Positions 55,350 through 64,000 of a stretch of 64,000 nt of DNA are shown here, piece after piece. A program made the translations under genes and the position numbers. How positions within the stretch are numbered: the stretch's first letter is position 1; every line of letters begins with the position of its first letter. Origin of the DNA: Durusdinium trenchii (taxonomy: Eukaryota > Sar > Dinophyceae > Suessiales > Symbiodiniaceae); contig CAXAMN010023306.1 of the NCBI GenBank assembly GCA_963970005.1, positions 274,159 to 338,158 on the forward strand, read 5' to 3'. The notes below the pieces were generated by a model. The model was not told where the DNA came from. It searched no databases and saw only the letters and a program-made list of their open reading frames with translations.

Positions 55350-55763
55350 GGAGAAGTGTACGCAGACGCGTCTGCGTCTGTCAAATCAGTCAATCTGCGC
55401 AGGAAAAGGACAACAAAAATTGTTGAAAGCGAGATCACTCTCATGGCTATCACCATCATATCACCATCATCAGGAATCCTGCATGGCGGACTGACCATCA
55501 GGAGCTCGCTGTTTCGGAGGCTTCCGCGCGGGAGCAGCTTAAGGAGCCAGGGTGGGGGATTCCTCAAAGTTCCTCTCGGCACCGTTTCGGGTCCAGCTTC
55601 GTCGTCGTGGTCGTCATGTGTCGTTTCTGCGCAAGTACCGACATCCTCTGGCATTCATGTCATTGATTTGGTCAATCATCTGGATTCGGTCGGTGGGCGA
55701 GACTTTGTTTTGAGCCATAGCCGCAGCCCAACGCCGCTGCATGTTACTAATTATATGGTTTGA
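55350..55763 (+). CDS. 138-codon ORF of unknown function
   Basis: The frame reads YADASASVKSVNLRRKRTTK, then IVESEITLMAITIISPSSGI, then SSLFRRLPRGSSLRSQGGGF, then VPTSSGIHVIDLVNHLDSVG to a TGA at 55761. Third-position GC on this strand is higher than for the antisense frame (55295-55654), which has one hydrophobic helix and is the rival. An 18-bp perfect palindrome (55360-55377) lies at its 5' end. The composition is basic and Ser-rich. No domain is recognised. Confidence 0.37.
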   Translation, partial: GEVYADASASVKSVNLRRKRTTKIVESEITLMAITIISPSSGILHGGLTIRSSLFRRLPRGSSLRSQGGGFLKVPLGTVSGPASSSWSSCVVSAQVPTSSGIHVIDLVNHLDSVGGRDFVLSHSRSPTPLHVTNYMV

Positions 55764-55892
55764 GTCCATTGAGTGATTGCACACTGCAGGACGACGGCTT
55801 GCAGGTCGTCCTGGATGCTATGAAGAAACATTTATCAGTGGCGCGGGTACAGGCTGCCATGGCGTATCCAACGTTGCTCCAAGGTTTTAAAG

Positions 55893-56500
55893 ATGTTTGA
55901 CAATATGTTCTTCGACGAACACTTTTCCTTCCAAACTTGGCAGCTTGCTCTCACACAACTCGTTTCTTTTGTCCATAGGGTCCACTTTGATTCCAGGCAC
56001 ATGTCGCTACGCCCGCTAGCCAGCAGGTCGCTGCCTGTGGGGTGCTGCGGAATACGTGCGCCTGCAGCAGCAAGTACCAAGCTCACCTGGCAGCTTGGAA
56101 TATCTTGGAACGAAGAGTTGTTTGTTCAGTCCATGGCCTGGGTGAAGTCCGTGGAATGCAATCAGATCCGCTACCATGATTCCAGGTGATTTCCAGAGCT
56201 TGGGTACCGGTGGAAACTTGATTATATCGTTGGGAGGTTTTGACAGGTCTTTTCTGCAGAAACTACGCAAAGAATGCTACCGATAAATTATTTATATATA
56301 TATATACATTGAACATACAAGACTGTTTTGAAACCGTGGATCCGCTGATTGTACTCAGATCTCCCTTGGAGCCGGACAACGAGTGCTACAAGGGATGGCC
56401 CGCCACAACAAGGCGTCACGAGGGCTGGGGAACTGAAGACGGCACGTTCGGAGCGTTCATCGAGTCGGTTGAAAGCGCTTTCATGTGTTCTTGTGTTTAA
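55893..56500 (+). CDS. Unknown gene, candidate exons at its 3' end
   Basis: After GATTCCAG at about 55998, GC-rich DNA reads AHVATPASQQVAACGVLRNT and SSKYQAHLAAWNILERR. Other frames there are also open, so this exon's frame is uncertain. A segment at about 56175-56285 reads DFQSLGTGGNLIISLGGFDR then SFLQKLRKECYR to a TAA. A last segment at about 56340-56500 reads SPLEPDNECYKGWPATTRRH and EGWGTEDGTFGAFIESVESA to a TAA, with high third-position GC. Whether the last two belong to one or two genes is unclear. Confidence 0.37.
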
Positions 56501-57336
56501 GTTTAAATATGCAGTATATGTTTTTGCGTGTGTATTTGGATCTCAGTGTCCTCCAACCTCCAAAGCTTCCTACTGGTACCACTTCTTTTGGACAATGCTT
56601 GGCAAACCGAGTGTGTCGTTTGTGTGTGTGTCTTTTCCACTGACGTAGCTGCTGGCTAGACCCCTGCGTAGACATGACCCTGGGCTGACTGGCGTTTGAC
56701 CGGGGCTTGGTTCAACCACGCGTGGACACCGGATGTTGCACCAGCCAGGATGCAACAGTGCAATGTGCGTGCTGCTGGGCGCTGTTCTGCCTTTGTGCAC
56801 AGAAGTGCTACTCGAAATACCATTAGGATTTGGATGTGATCATTGTACTTTCTGATTTGATTGAATATGTTGGTGATCACAACACTTGATTTCCCGCAGA
56901 GATAGCCTTAGCGCAGCTCCCAATGTTATCCGCTGGGCCTTTGGGAGTTTTTGCCAACTTTTGCATCACTGAGGTCCGCTGCAGACTCTTGGCAACTGAT
57001 GGGTTTGACTCCACAATTGACCATGTTCAGTAAACAAGCTTGGGTTTGTATTAGACAATGACGTTCATGCTTCCAAATCTTCCAACAGGGTTTCTGTCTT
57101 GTTGGTAGGGGGACACACACTCTTGAACCATGCATGTGTCACGATGTGTTTTCTTACTTCTTTTTATGTGCAGGTGCATATGTATAGTTACATGATGTTA
57201 CATGTAGTTGTCACTGTGTCACTTTGAGCTTGTGATGTTGAAATTGTTGGCGATTCTGTGCTCTGATGCAAAAGACACTTTGAGGCAGGAGGCTCAAAGT
57301 TCACCAGACCCATGGCCATACAAATACATTGCCATA

Positions 57337-57442
57337 AAGAAGCTACTAGGAACAAGAAGCTACTAAGGGCTCCTGGCCGTGCTACTAGGAGCAAGGACGC
57401 TACGAACGTAGCTCTTGGCATCGCTACGAACGGAGCGATCGC
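57337..57442. repeat. GCTACTAGGAACAAGAA modular array
   Basis: Units of both CTACTAGG and CTACGAACG type. It ends about 50 bases before the ARM-repeat exon candidate and explains the 201-codon minus frame there. Confidence 0.87.
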
Positions 57443-57489
57443 TTTCCACTGTGGATTGAGTGCGCGGCACCTCGGGCCCCAGGCAAGAG

Positions 57490-58692
57490 ATGGCTCGTCA
57501 GGGTGCTCTGCCTGCCGTCTTGCGCGCAATGCGTTTGGCAAATCCGAAGGCGACCGGGGAGGGCGAGTCCGCGAGGAAGTCTCACTAGTGAATCCGATGT
57601 TGCAGTCGGCTACAGTGCTACTCGAATTTAGAGGGTATGGTTTTTGAATGTCCATTTTGTGGGAATCTTCTTGTTTACAAGGATATGTGGGATGTAGTTT
57701 GCCCGTTTCCTTTTCCATTTCCATTTTATGTGTTTGGTCAAAAAAGAATGATGTCATCAACTCCTCTAGCACAGCATTTGCGGCGTTCACCACAGGTACA
57801 AGAGGCTGGATGCTGGGTTTTAAGAGAGCTGGCTACCACCTTGACCTCCAATGTGCAGCTGCTCCTTGTCTGTTTCAAACAAACGTTTCCTCAAACAAGG
57901 CTCGGGTGTCAGGGGCTGCTTGACTGTTTTCATTGACAAAAGAGAAAAAACACATGGACGGGTAAGGCGCCCTTTGAAAGAGTCCTTATTCAAGGGCCCT
58001 TATTGAAGAGCCCTTAGATTTTTCATATTTTGTTTAACAAGCTCCCTTCCAGGCACCCTGCTATCATAGGTTCTGCTTGCAATAGTCCGATAGTTTGGGG
58101 AGTCATTCACAGCTCACTAGGTGCAAGATCTATTAAGCACGTGCAAGACTGCAAAACAATGCTGCTGCATGTGAAGGCTGGAGAAATCTAAGTTGCGAAG
58201 TGAACTGCATACTCAGGATGAACCAGGTGTTTTTCTAACAACAAGGGCATCGCTACTAGTAACAAGGGCATTACTACTAGTAGCAAGGACCCTACTAGTG
58301 GCTTCTGGCATTACTGCTATAGTTCATGGTGCTTTATGAACCAAGGTGGCTTGATGTGGCGCGGGGCTGAGTGCGAGCTTTGCTTTTCCCAACAGCCACT
58401 AAGAAGAAGCTGAAAAAAGGACGGTCCTTATTGGGCTTTGTCTTTGCGGAGCCTCCTACTGTCCTACTAATACTTATATATATATATACAGTATATATAT
58501 AACTATAATAAGTACAGTTCCAGTTTGTATGTTCAACTCTTTGTGCTCCAATATTCCTTGCCGCACGGATCTCAACACTGTCTTCTCTCAGTGCAGGTGC
58601 AGGCTGTATCAACTGCCATGCGAGACCATGCTGGACAGGAGGTGCAAAAGGCAGGATATGTTTTCCATGTATGGGAGACAAACGGTTCATAA
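57490..58692 (+). CDS. Armadillo-type repeat protein fragment, multi-exon
   Basis: Three separated segments read like consecutive pieces of Armadillo repeats. 57490-57588 gives MARQGALPAVLRAMRLANP, the third helix of one repeat. 57796 to about 57873, after a CACAG acceptor, gives VQEAGCWVLRELATTLTSN, the first and second helices of the next. About 58592-58659 gives AVSTAMRDHAGQEVQKAGY, followed by GTTTTC as a possible donor. The pattern of helix, polar turn and (V/E)Q(E/K)AG is the signature of dinoflagellate ARM-repeat scaffold proteins. Reading phase across the first intron is not solved, and upstream and downstream exons are not identified, so the span is partial. Modular repeats lie just before (57337-57442) and in the second intron (58241-58315). 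The binding partner is unknown. Confidence 0.5.
58241..58315. repeat. CTACTAGTAACAAGGGCA modular array
   Basis: Three to four units lying in an intron of the ARM-repeat gene. Confidence 0.85.
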
Positions 58693-59403
58693 GTATCTAT
58701 GAATCTTCAATTCATCACGGCGATGATTAAGAGAAGTGATAATTACTGTAGCTGGATAGATTACAGATGGATCATGAAGCTGAATTCAAGTTTATTCACT
58801 GATTTGGCTTGCTGGGCTACAAATCGTACCACTTGACTGGTTTTCCGTGGTCTTTTCATAGGCTGGTCTAGCGGCTCGCCAGCGTTTGGCCCTGCGCGGC
58901 TTCAAGACCGGCAGCTCAGGGGCGGAGATCGCAGGGCTGGGACGGTGTGTGGTTGAATGATGGATGTGACCACTAAGCACATCTTACTCACCAACCTACC
59001 CTGTAGGTTCAATAAATTGACAAACAAACCATGATTAGTCTTGGGCTGTAATATGCAAAACTCCAGAACCAAAGCAATCCAAAACCTATGTTCCTTAGAT
59101 TCTACGTTTCTAAGCAACAGCTTCACACCCGAGAAAAAAGGACAAGCTAGTTTGCTTCCTTTCAACTCATGACCAGGTTGGCAGGTTAGGGGTCCGAAGA
59201 TTCATCTCAGCAGCTTCCGCTTATATGTTGTGCTTCAAAGTCCCAATCCCCTCGGGCAGATGGTGAGACTCCGAGTCCCGTGTCCCGACGCGTCCTTTCG
59301 ATTCGCCGGACGAGTCCCGGTCAGTCGGGAGCATCGCGACTCCGAACGGAGCGTTCGGACGAAACCGAACGTAGCTCCTGGCCTTACTAGGAACAAGAGG
59401 ACG

Positions 59404-59583
59404 CTACTATTATGTGCAATTTCTTTGCACTGCTGCTCAGGCTGACACAATTGCAAGCTCAGCTGGTCAGGCCTTCCATCGTGAAACGACGCCGTGCCTT
59501 GGTCGACACTGGAAGAATTGAGACAAGAACGTGTGGTGAGCGAGAATGTGATGCTGATGAAAGTCAGCGAGTGATTGCGACCT
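59404..59583 (+). CDS. Candidate helical exon, frame uncertain
   Basis: After CTGCTCAG at about 59428 one frame reads LTQLQAQLVRPSIVKRRRAL and TRTCGERECDADESQRVIAT to a TGA near 59581. Another frame in its second half reads STLEELRQERVVSENVMLMK, a better coiled coil, stopping at about 59574. Either an unseen splice links them or one is chance. It could continue the ARM-repeat gene upstream, but nothing directly shows this. Confidence 0.27.
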
Positions 59584-59724
59584 GAGGTCAATGCCCAAGA
59601 ATTACTGTATCCATAGGACTCCTATGGGACAATAGGTAAGTGCTTCCTCATGATGTACGATTGTCTCGAGCTGACTGCATGTTCTCGTGACTGAGTATAA
59701 GATGAAGGATAGCAGTTTGTTGAG

Positions 59725-59922
59725 ATGTTTCAACAGGACAACGTTTTGTTACCGTTTGTTGGTACCAGCACTCATTTCCACGCAAACATCGCTTGTATTC
59801 CTGAGGATCACTTGGCCCCGTGCTTTCTCCGATTCCGGAGTAGGCTGCAACCTAGCTCAATTGGATGGGTGCCAATGGCAACGCCCACTCGTTTTGAGAC
59901 GGACAAGTTGAGGTTCCAATAG
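59725..59922 (+). CDS. Unknown 65-codon ORF
   Basis: From an ATG at 59725 the frame reads MFQQDNVLLPFVGTSTHFHA, NIACIPEDHLAPCFLRFRSR and WVPMATPTRFETDKLRFQ to a TAG at 59920. It ends exactly where the large GGCCTCC-type repeat array starts (59916), so the natural 3' end may be missing. No family is recognised. Confidence 0.3.
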   Translation: MFQQDNVLLPFVGTSTHFHANIACIPEDHLAPCFLRFRSRLQPSSIGWVPMATPTRFETDKLRFQ

Positions 59923-60042
59923 CGAGGGCCTCAAACCTAATAGGATGGCCTCCGACCTAGAAGAAAATAGCCTCCACCCTAGTCGCGATGGCCTCCATCC
60001 TAGTAGCGACGGCCTCCAACCTACTAGCGATGGCCTCCAACA
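59916..60042. repeat. ATGGCCTCCAACCTA modular array, six units
   Basis: Units at about 21-base spacing (AGCGAGGGCCTCAAACCTAA, TAGCGACGGCCTCCAACCTA, CTAGCGATGGCCTCCAACAT). The largest array of this family here. Confidence 0.9.
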
Positions 60043-60199
60043 TACCTTGAAACTTTGGCTTGGAGGATCCTCACGGCGTTTTCTCTCCGTGGGTCAAGCA
60101 TTGTGTTCAAAACAGGGCTTGAGGAGGCAGGCGGGATCATCACAGAACACAGGTATGTGGTTGTTGGGAGGCAAAATCAACCGACTACTAGTCATTTAA

Positions 60200-60590
60200 T
60201 CAACAAATTGCCGTGGTTCTATTGACTGTGATATCTATAATTTATATAATGGCGCTTTTCTAGGGCGGGAAGATCGGACAAGACTTGTTTTTGTTAGACT
60301 CACCTAGACTCCTAGGTCCTAGGTGGTCGTAGTGGCTCTTCTGCAACCAGGCTGTGGACAATGATGGACAATGAGTACAATAGAAACCTGTTTGTGATGA
60401 AACTTGATTAGAAGAGAGTCCTTCCCTTCCTTCCCAGACTTCAGAGCTTTGAGGGTGGCATAGGTATCAAAAAATATATTTATCGAATCAAAAAAACATA
60501 TATATTTACCGAATCAAAAATAGATATTTACTGAATCAATAAAAAATATTCGTTGCGCGATGAAATCCCCTTGGAATTCCCAGTCGTGTA
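60200..60590. other. No gene seen; AT-rich tandem motif
   Basis: Contains three spaced copies of an AT-rich motif (ATATTTATCGAATCAAAAA, TATATTTACCGAATCAAAAA, ATATTTACTGAATCAATAAA) between 60475 and 60545. Confidence 0.6.
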
Positions 60591-60594
60591 GGTG

Positions 60595-60725
60595 GCCGGT
60601 CCTCTGGTCCGTCCCCTGGTCCTCTGGTCCCCTGGTCCGCTGGTCCCCTGCAGTCCGCTGGTCCACTGGTCCGCTAGTCCCTTGGTCCTCTGGTCCTTCG
60701 TCTTTCTTTCTTTCTTTCTTTTTCG
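60595..60725. repeat. GGTCC-rich short tandem repeat followed by a TTTC tract
   Basis: About fifteen degenerate copies of a CTGGTCC core at 7 to 14-base spacing (60595-60701) run into a CTTT microsatellite (60706-60723). Reading through it gives low-complexity products on either strand (for example Pro-Leu-Val on the + strand). I see no gene here. Confidence 0.85.
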
Positions 60726-61038
60726 CAGCTGTTCTCCTTTATCTTTTTTGCTTTTGCTTTTCCTTTTGTTTGCTTTGCAGAGACGAAGCCAAACAAGCAA
60801 GCAAGCAAGCACGAGCTGCTCACCTTTGGATCTGGTGTGCTGCTGGGGGTGGCGCTGCGCCCCCCCCCAACCCCCCCCCGCGCCATGAAATCTGCACGTC
60901 ATCCCCGACACCCGCGCCTGCCACGAAATCAATATTTTAAGGTGAACTCCCCGGTGCACCAAGCAAGTGTGCCTCCTCTATCTCTCTATCTATGTATCTA
61001 TCGATCAATTAATCTTTCTATCTGTCTATCTGCAGATC

Positions 61039-61640
61039 ATCCACAAAGTACTACACCCGCAACGAAATCTGCACTTCAAGGTCCACAAAGTCTTGCGCCT
61101 GCCACCAAATCTGCACTCCAAGGGCCACAAAGTCCTGCACCTGCCACCAACTCTACACTTCCACATCAAAAAGACCTGCGCCTGCCACGAAATCTGCACT
61201 CCAAGGCCCACAAAGTCCTGCACCGGCCACCAACTCTGCACTTCCACATCCACAAAGTCCCGCACCTGCCACGAAATCTCCTCTTCAAGGTCCACAAAGT
61301 CCTGCGTCTGCCACGAAATCTGCACTCCAAGGNNNNNNNNNNCAAGGTCCACAAAGTCCTGCGTCTGCCACGAAATCTGCACTCCAAGGGCCACAAAGTA
61401 CTGCACCTGCCACGAAATCTGCACTTCAAGGTCCACAAAGTCCTGCGCCTGCCACGAAATCTGCACTCCAAGGGCCACAAAGTACTACACCTGCCACGAA
61501 ATCTGCGCTTCAAGGCCCACAAAAAGTCCTGCGCCTGCCACTGGCCACCAACTCTGCACTTCAACATCCACAAAGTCCTGCACCTGCCACGAAGTGTGCA
61601 TTGCAAGGTCCACAAAGTACTGCACCTGCCACGAAACACT
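61039..61640. repeat. 42-bp tandem minisatellite, about 14 units
   Basis: The motif CAAAGT recurs at 61044, 61086, 61128, 61211, 61253, 61295, 61352, 61394, 61436, 61478, 61571 and 61613, mostly exactly 42 bases apart. Each unit contains CCTGCCACGAAATCTGCACT followed by CCAAGG. One unit is one base short (61128-61211), one is interrupted by the N gap, and one carries a small insertion near 61520. A degenerate copy lies upstream at 60888-60940. Because 42 is a multiple of three, several frames on both strands stay open, giving the false long ORFs of this region. The indels show that no frame is conserved. Confidence 0.95.
61333..61342. other. Assembly gap of 10 N inside the 42-bp minisatellite
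   Basis: Ten N fall within the tandem array. The copy number on either side of it is a minimum, and apparent frames across it are meaningless. Confidence 0.99.
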
Positions 61641-62096
61641 ACGACTACCACTACGATACTGCTGCTATCATAGTACTGTTGCTTTTTGGAATATTTTTTG
61701 AGTCAGTATTTGTTTTTTGTTGATGCGTGTAGAATATTTTTTTTTGATACGTTAGAATTTTTTGTTGATCTCTCACCCTTTGAGGGTAGCTTCATTAAGA
61801 GGGACCCAGGACTCAGGACACTCTTTCATCTTCAGGTGAAGTACACAGGGCACAGTGGACCGATCCGCTTACACTCGCGGCCATGGCGTGGCCAGCGATT
61901 CTGGGCCAATCCGCCATGGCTGAAGCGACTTGTGGTAGGCATAGGTGACATAGGAGACATTATGAGACATTTAAAGGTTCCATGGATACAACTGATTAAG
62001 GTGGTACTGAGGATCAGATGCATGCAAAAGTCCAGTGTCGCAGGAGTTTTGCTGATGACTTTCTGAACCTGATTCTCTTGACAAAAAGCAGAACGG

Positions 62097-62405
62097 GTGT
62101 TCTTTGGGCAACCTGCTTGCCACAAGTCGCGTAGAGGAAAGGTAGAGCGCTGCAGCCGAGAACCCACTCAATCCTCGGACCAATCAGATACCCTTCACGG
62201 GGCTTGGCCCTGTCTCAAAGGAGGGAGACTCCCCGACACCGCTGAAGCACGCCACATCCGGACAAAGTCCAAGCCCAGATGCAGCAGAGTTGGGGGGTTT
62301 TCCTACTTTGAGCCACAAATGTCGAAAGGTATTTTCCGGAGATGTCTTCCAAAGGCTAGCAGCCCGACAACGTTTCTTGCCAGCCGGTTTTTAATATATG
62401 CATGA
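62097..62405 (+). CDS. Unknown basic ORF of 102 codons
   Basis: The frame reads MFFGQPACHKSRRGKVERCS, then SDQSDTLHGAWPCLKGGRLP, then EARHIRTKSKPRCSRVGGFS, ending FRRCLPKASSPTTFLASRFL near a TGA at 62403. It is Cys- and basic-rich, without a recognisable domain. The antisense strand is also open in part (61832-62167). Third-position GC is modest, so coding status is uncertain. Confidence 0.27.
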   Translation: MFFGQPACHKSRRGKVERCSREPTQSSDQSDTLHGAWPCLKGGRLPDTAEARHIRTKSKPRCSRVGGFSYFEPQMSKGIFRRCLPKASSPTTFLASRFLIYA

Positions 62406-62423
62406 CGAGGCGCGATGATTTGA

Positions 62424-62588
62424 ACAGACAGTTTCATCTTGAACATTATTCTTGATCTTGATGTGTTTTATTTTTGGCACCTCGCAGTTGAACAGATTAC
62501 GGGGTTGGAAAACCCGTACGACTGGCTTTTTCCAAAGCGACAAGGCAAGAGCTGTGTACAGACTGTCGGTGAATCCATCCTGGCATGA
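62424..62588 (+). CDS. Candidate exon, unknown, no ATG
   Basis: This stop-free frame reads ILDLDVFYFWHLAVEQITGL, then ENPYDWLFPKRQGKSCVQTV, then GESILA to a TGA at 62586-62588. The middle has protein-like composition and better third-position GC than the overlapping ATG-started frame (62452-62703). A CCTCGCAG step near 62488 may be the real acceptor, which would remove the AT-rich first codons. Function unknown. Confidence 0.33.
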   Translation, partial: TDSFILNIILDLDVFYFWHLAVEQITGLENPYDWLFPKRQGKSCVQTVGESILA

Positions 62589-62808
62589 CGGGAAAAAAAA
62601 GTGGCTCGGGCCCCGAGGATACGCTGGGGTCTGGACGTATATGCTGCAACGAACAGGGAGGATCTTTTTGGCTAGAGTCTTGGATTTTCTACAAGTGGCA
62701 TAGCAAGATTTGTATCAAGACATCGTTCTTTCTTTCAAATATGGACACCTCGATTGGACGGACCGGCTGTATCAAGACATATCAAAACTAAACACCCAAA
62801 AAATGAAG

Positions 62809-62938
62809 GACGCTATAGTAGCTCCTGGCATTACTACTAGGAGCAAGGCGCGAAACGAACGGAGCATTTCGGGCATCATCGCTACGAACGGAGCAAGGAC
62901 GCTAAACCAGACGCAACGGAGCCAGGGCATCGCTACAC
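62809..62938. repeat. Decayed CTACTAGG / CTACGAACGG modular array
   Basis: GTAGCTCCTGGCATTACTAC, then GAGCAAGGCGCGAAACGAAC, then CATCGCTACGAACGGAGCAA. More diverged than the other arrays. Confidence 0.8.
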
Positions 62939-63068
62939 CGAGTCTTAGAGCGCAAAAACTGTGGTGGTGTTGGGCTCCTTCCTTGCGTAGGCTCCTTGCG
63001 TAGGCACCGACCAATGATTTTCACACTCCATAATATAATACAGTAAGTAATATATAACAAAACATGGG

Positions 63069-63362
63069 GTGCAAAAAGATGTGCTGTGGCTTCATCAACT
63101 CCCAAACAAACGCACTGTGAGGCACAAGCACCGATCGCTTGTACACTCCTCGAGCTTGGGATCCGCAGCGCAACGGTTTTTTTGCGCCTCCGAAGATGCA
63201 ACGACAGGCCGTCCGAAAAGCGGGCTCTATGCTGGAGGTGGTGAGGATAGGTGCGAATGCGTGGGGGACCTACTTGTAGGTCAAATGACACTGCTATGCA
63301 CACAAGAAACTGCCTCCAAACTTGACAGTGTCACAATTCAGCAGGGGATGGTGACATGCTGA
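63069..63362 (+). CDS. Unknown ORF of 97 codons
   Basis: The more convincing part reads SSSLGSAAQRFFCASEDATT, GRPKSGLYAGGGEDRCECVG and DLLVGQMTLLCTQETASKLD, ending at a TGA near 63360. The first 20 codons are less protein-like, so an exon may begin inside, near GCAGCGC at 63165. The minus strand is also open (62902-63303). No family is recognised. Confidence 0.3.
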   Translation: MQKDVLWLHQLPNKRTVRHKHRSLVHSSSLGSAAQRFFCASEDATTGRPKSGLYAGGGEDRCECVGDLLVGQMTLLCTQETASKLDSVTIQQGMVTC

Positions 63363-63671
63363 AAGTTTCGGAGCACCATCGAAATGATTTGAGATGAGCG
63401 CAATACCGTGCGACATTGTAAATGTGACGTGGTCCTTCTTCACTGTCACTGAAGCTTGATTGGGCCCGTTGGGGGATGGGCTAGCAGTTTCCCCATTCGT
63501 TGATGGGGGCACCCCAATGTCTTTAAGATTTGCCACCGGCCCTCCGACCAGACTGGAGGTTTCAGATCGGGGAAAAGAATGTCCAAGTTCAGATCCGCGG
63601 TGATCAGGTGAGCGAGTCGCTAGTGTGACGATCAGGGGAGGCTTGGGAGGCGATGCAAAGGGACTGAACAA
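63294..63671 (-). CDS. Minus-strand ORF of 125 codons, unknown
   Basis: Read from an ATG at 63671 the product is Pro/Ser-rich in the middle (GSELGHSFPRSETSSLVGGP, GVPPSTNGETASPSPNGPNQ), with a charged SVTVKKDHVTF end. Third-position GC is about average. A forward frame over 63490-63600 (SLRFATGPPTRLEVSDRGKE) is also plausible, so the strand is undecided. It overlaps the 3' end of the forward ORF 63069-63362. Confidence 0.25.
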   Translation of the reverse strand: MFSPFASPPKPPLIVTLATRSPDHRGSELGHSFPRSETSSLVGGPVANLKDIGVPPSTNGETASPSPNGPNQASVTVKKDHVTFTMSHGIALISNHFDGAPKLSACHHPLLNCDTVKFGGSFLCA

Positions 63672-64000
63672 AAGATCATAAATGGATACTTGGAATACTA
63701 ATGAATACTAGGAATACTAGGGACTGATTATAAGATCATTAAAAAGATCTCAAAACTAAACACGGAATTCTTAGATGTGTTGACGTGTGTGTTTCCTGTC
63801 ACATCTATCAGAACAGATGTCTAGACGATATGAATGTATAGATTTACTCTAGCCATAGGACCAAGTAAAACCTGGTCATAATGACCTCATTGAGTCGCGT
63901 TTTTCCATGACCGGACCCAGCGAGATATACATAAAGATCATAACAATTATGGAATTTCGGGTCCACCCAGCTAGTAGTTTCAGGTCCGCCCAGCTTGTTG

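Noticed and set aside
57188-57793. 201-codon minus ORF
   Set aside because: It reads through the modular repeats at 57337-57442 and is antisense to the ARM-repeat exon.
61039-61640. Regularly spaced repeats resembling a CRISPR array
   Set aside because: The copies are directly adjacent with no unique spacers, and the genome is eukaryotic. No cas-like gene is nearby.
60837-61673. 278-codon forward ORF and the overlapping 244-, 161- and 150-codon frames
   Set aside because: They exist because the 42-bp minisatellite has a period divisible by three. Unit-length changes shift the frame, no frame is preserved, and an N gap interrupts them.

Overview
The window looks like nuclear DNA from a dinoflagellate, most likely of the Symbiodiniaceae type. 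The evidence is: (i) one clearly recognisable gene, a single-repeat voltage-gated cation channel with an EF-hand-like tail, of the type greatly expanded in these algae, broken into six or more exons; (ii) one intron in that gene that only restores the frame if its donor is GC, and another that fits a GA donor, both known features of dinoflagellate splicing; (iii) convincing coding segments lying almost all on the + strand, as expected for dinoflagellate unidirectional gene arrays; (iv) long introns and spacers filled with short modular repeats. No rRNA, tRNA, CRISPR array, organellar gene or prokaryotic operon is evident. Three runs of N mark assembly gaps.

Layout. 1-19 kb: many short coding-like + strand segments of unknown function, several interrupted by in-frame stops, with modular repeats between them, a nested palindrome at 18.07 kb and a 100-N gap. 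19.6-22.1 kb: segments that include a PGG-like hydrophobic exon and a short charged ORF. 22.2-26.6 kb: the ion-channel gene. 26.7-37.4 kb: unknown multi-exon + strand genes (coiled-coil ends, a Ser-rich exon, a frame with an in-frame TAG), and the longest minus ORF. 37.5-38.8 kb: a compositionally distinct island of ~105-bp tandem repeats. 39.8-41.7 kb: a possible zinc-ribbon (Stc1-like) gene. 41.7-42.9 kb: an array of hairpin repeats built on one shared stem with two different loops. 43.5-56.5 kb: more + strand genes, including a coiled-coil gene and a WD40-like fragment. 57.5-58.7 kb: an Armadillo-repeat gene. 60.6-61.7 kb: GGTCC-rich and 42-bp minisatellites. 62-64 kb: further unknown segments.

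Reliability. Only the channel and, less firmly, the ARM-repeat gene are recognised by family. The other CDS entries are segments whose amino-acid composition, third-position GC and flanking AG/GT signals look coding. In a sequence of this base composition an open stretch of about 50 codons is not rare by chance, and choosing the best of several frames inflates the impression, so their confidences are kept low to moderate. Exon ends are inferred by eye. Most spans cover several exons and their introns.

No pathway links these genes. What they share is strand, exon style and the same two families of intronic micro-repeats.
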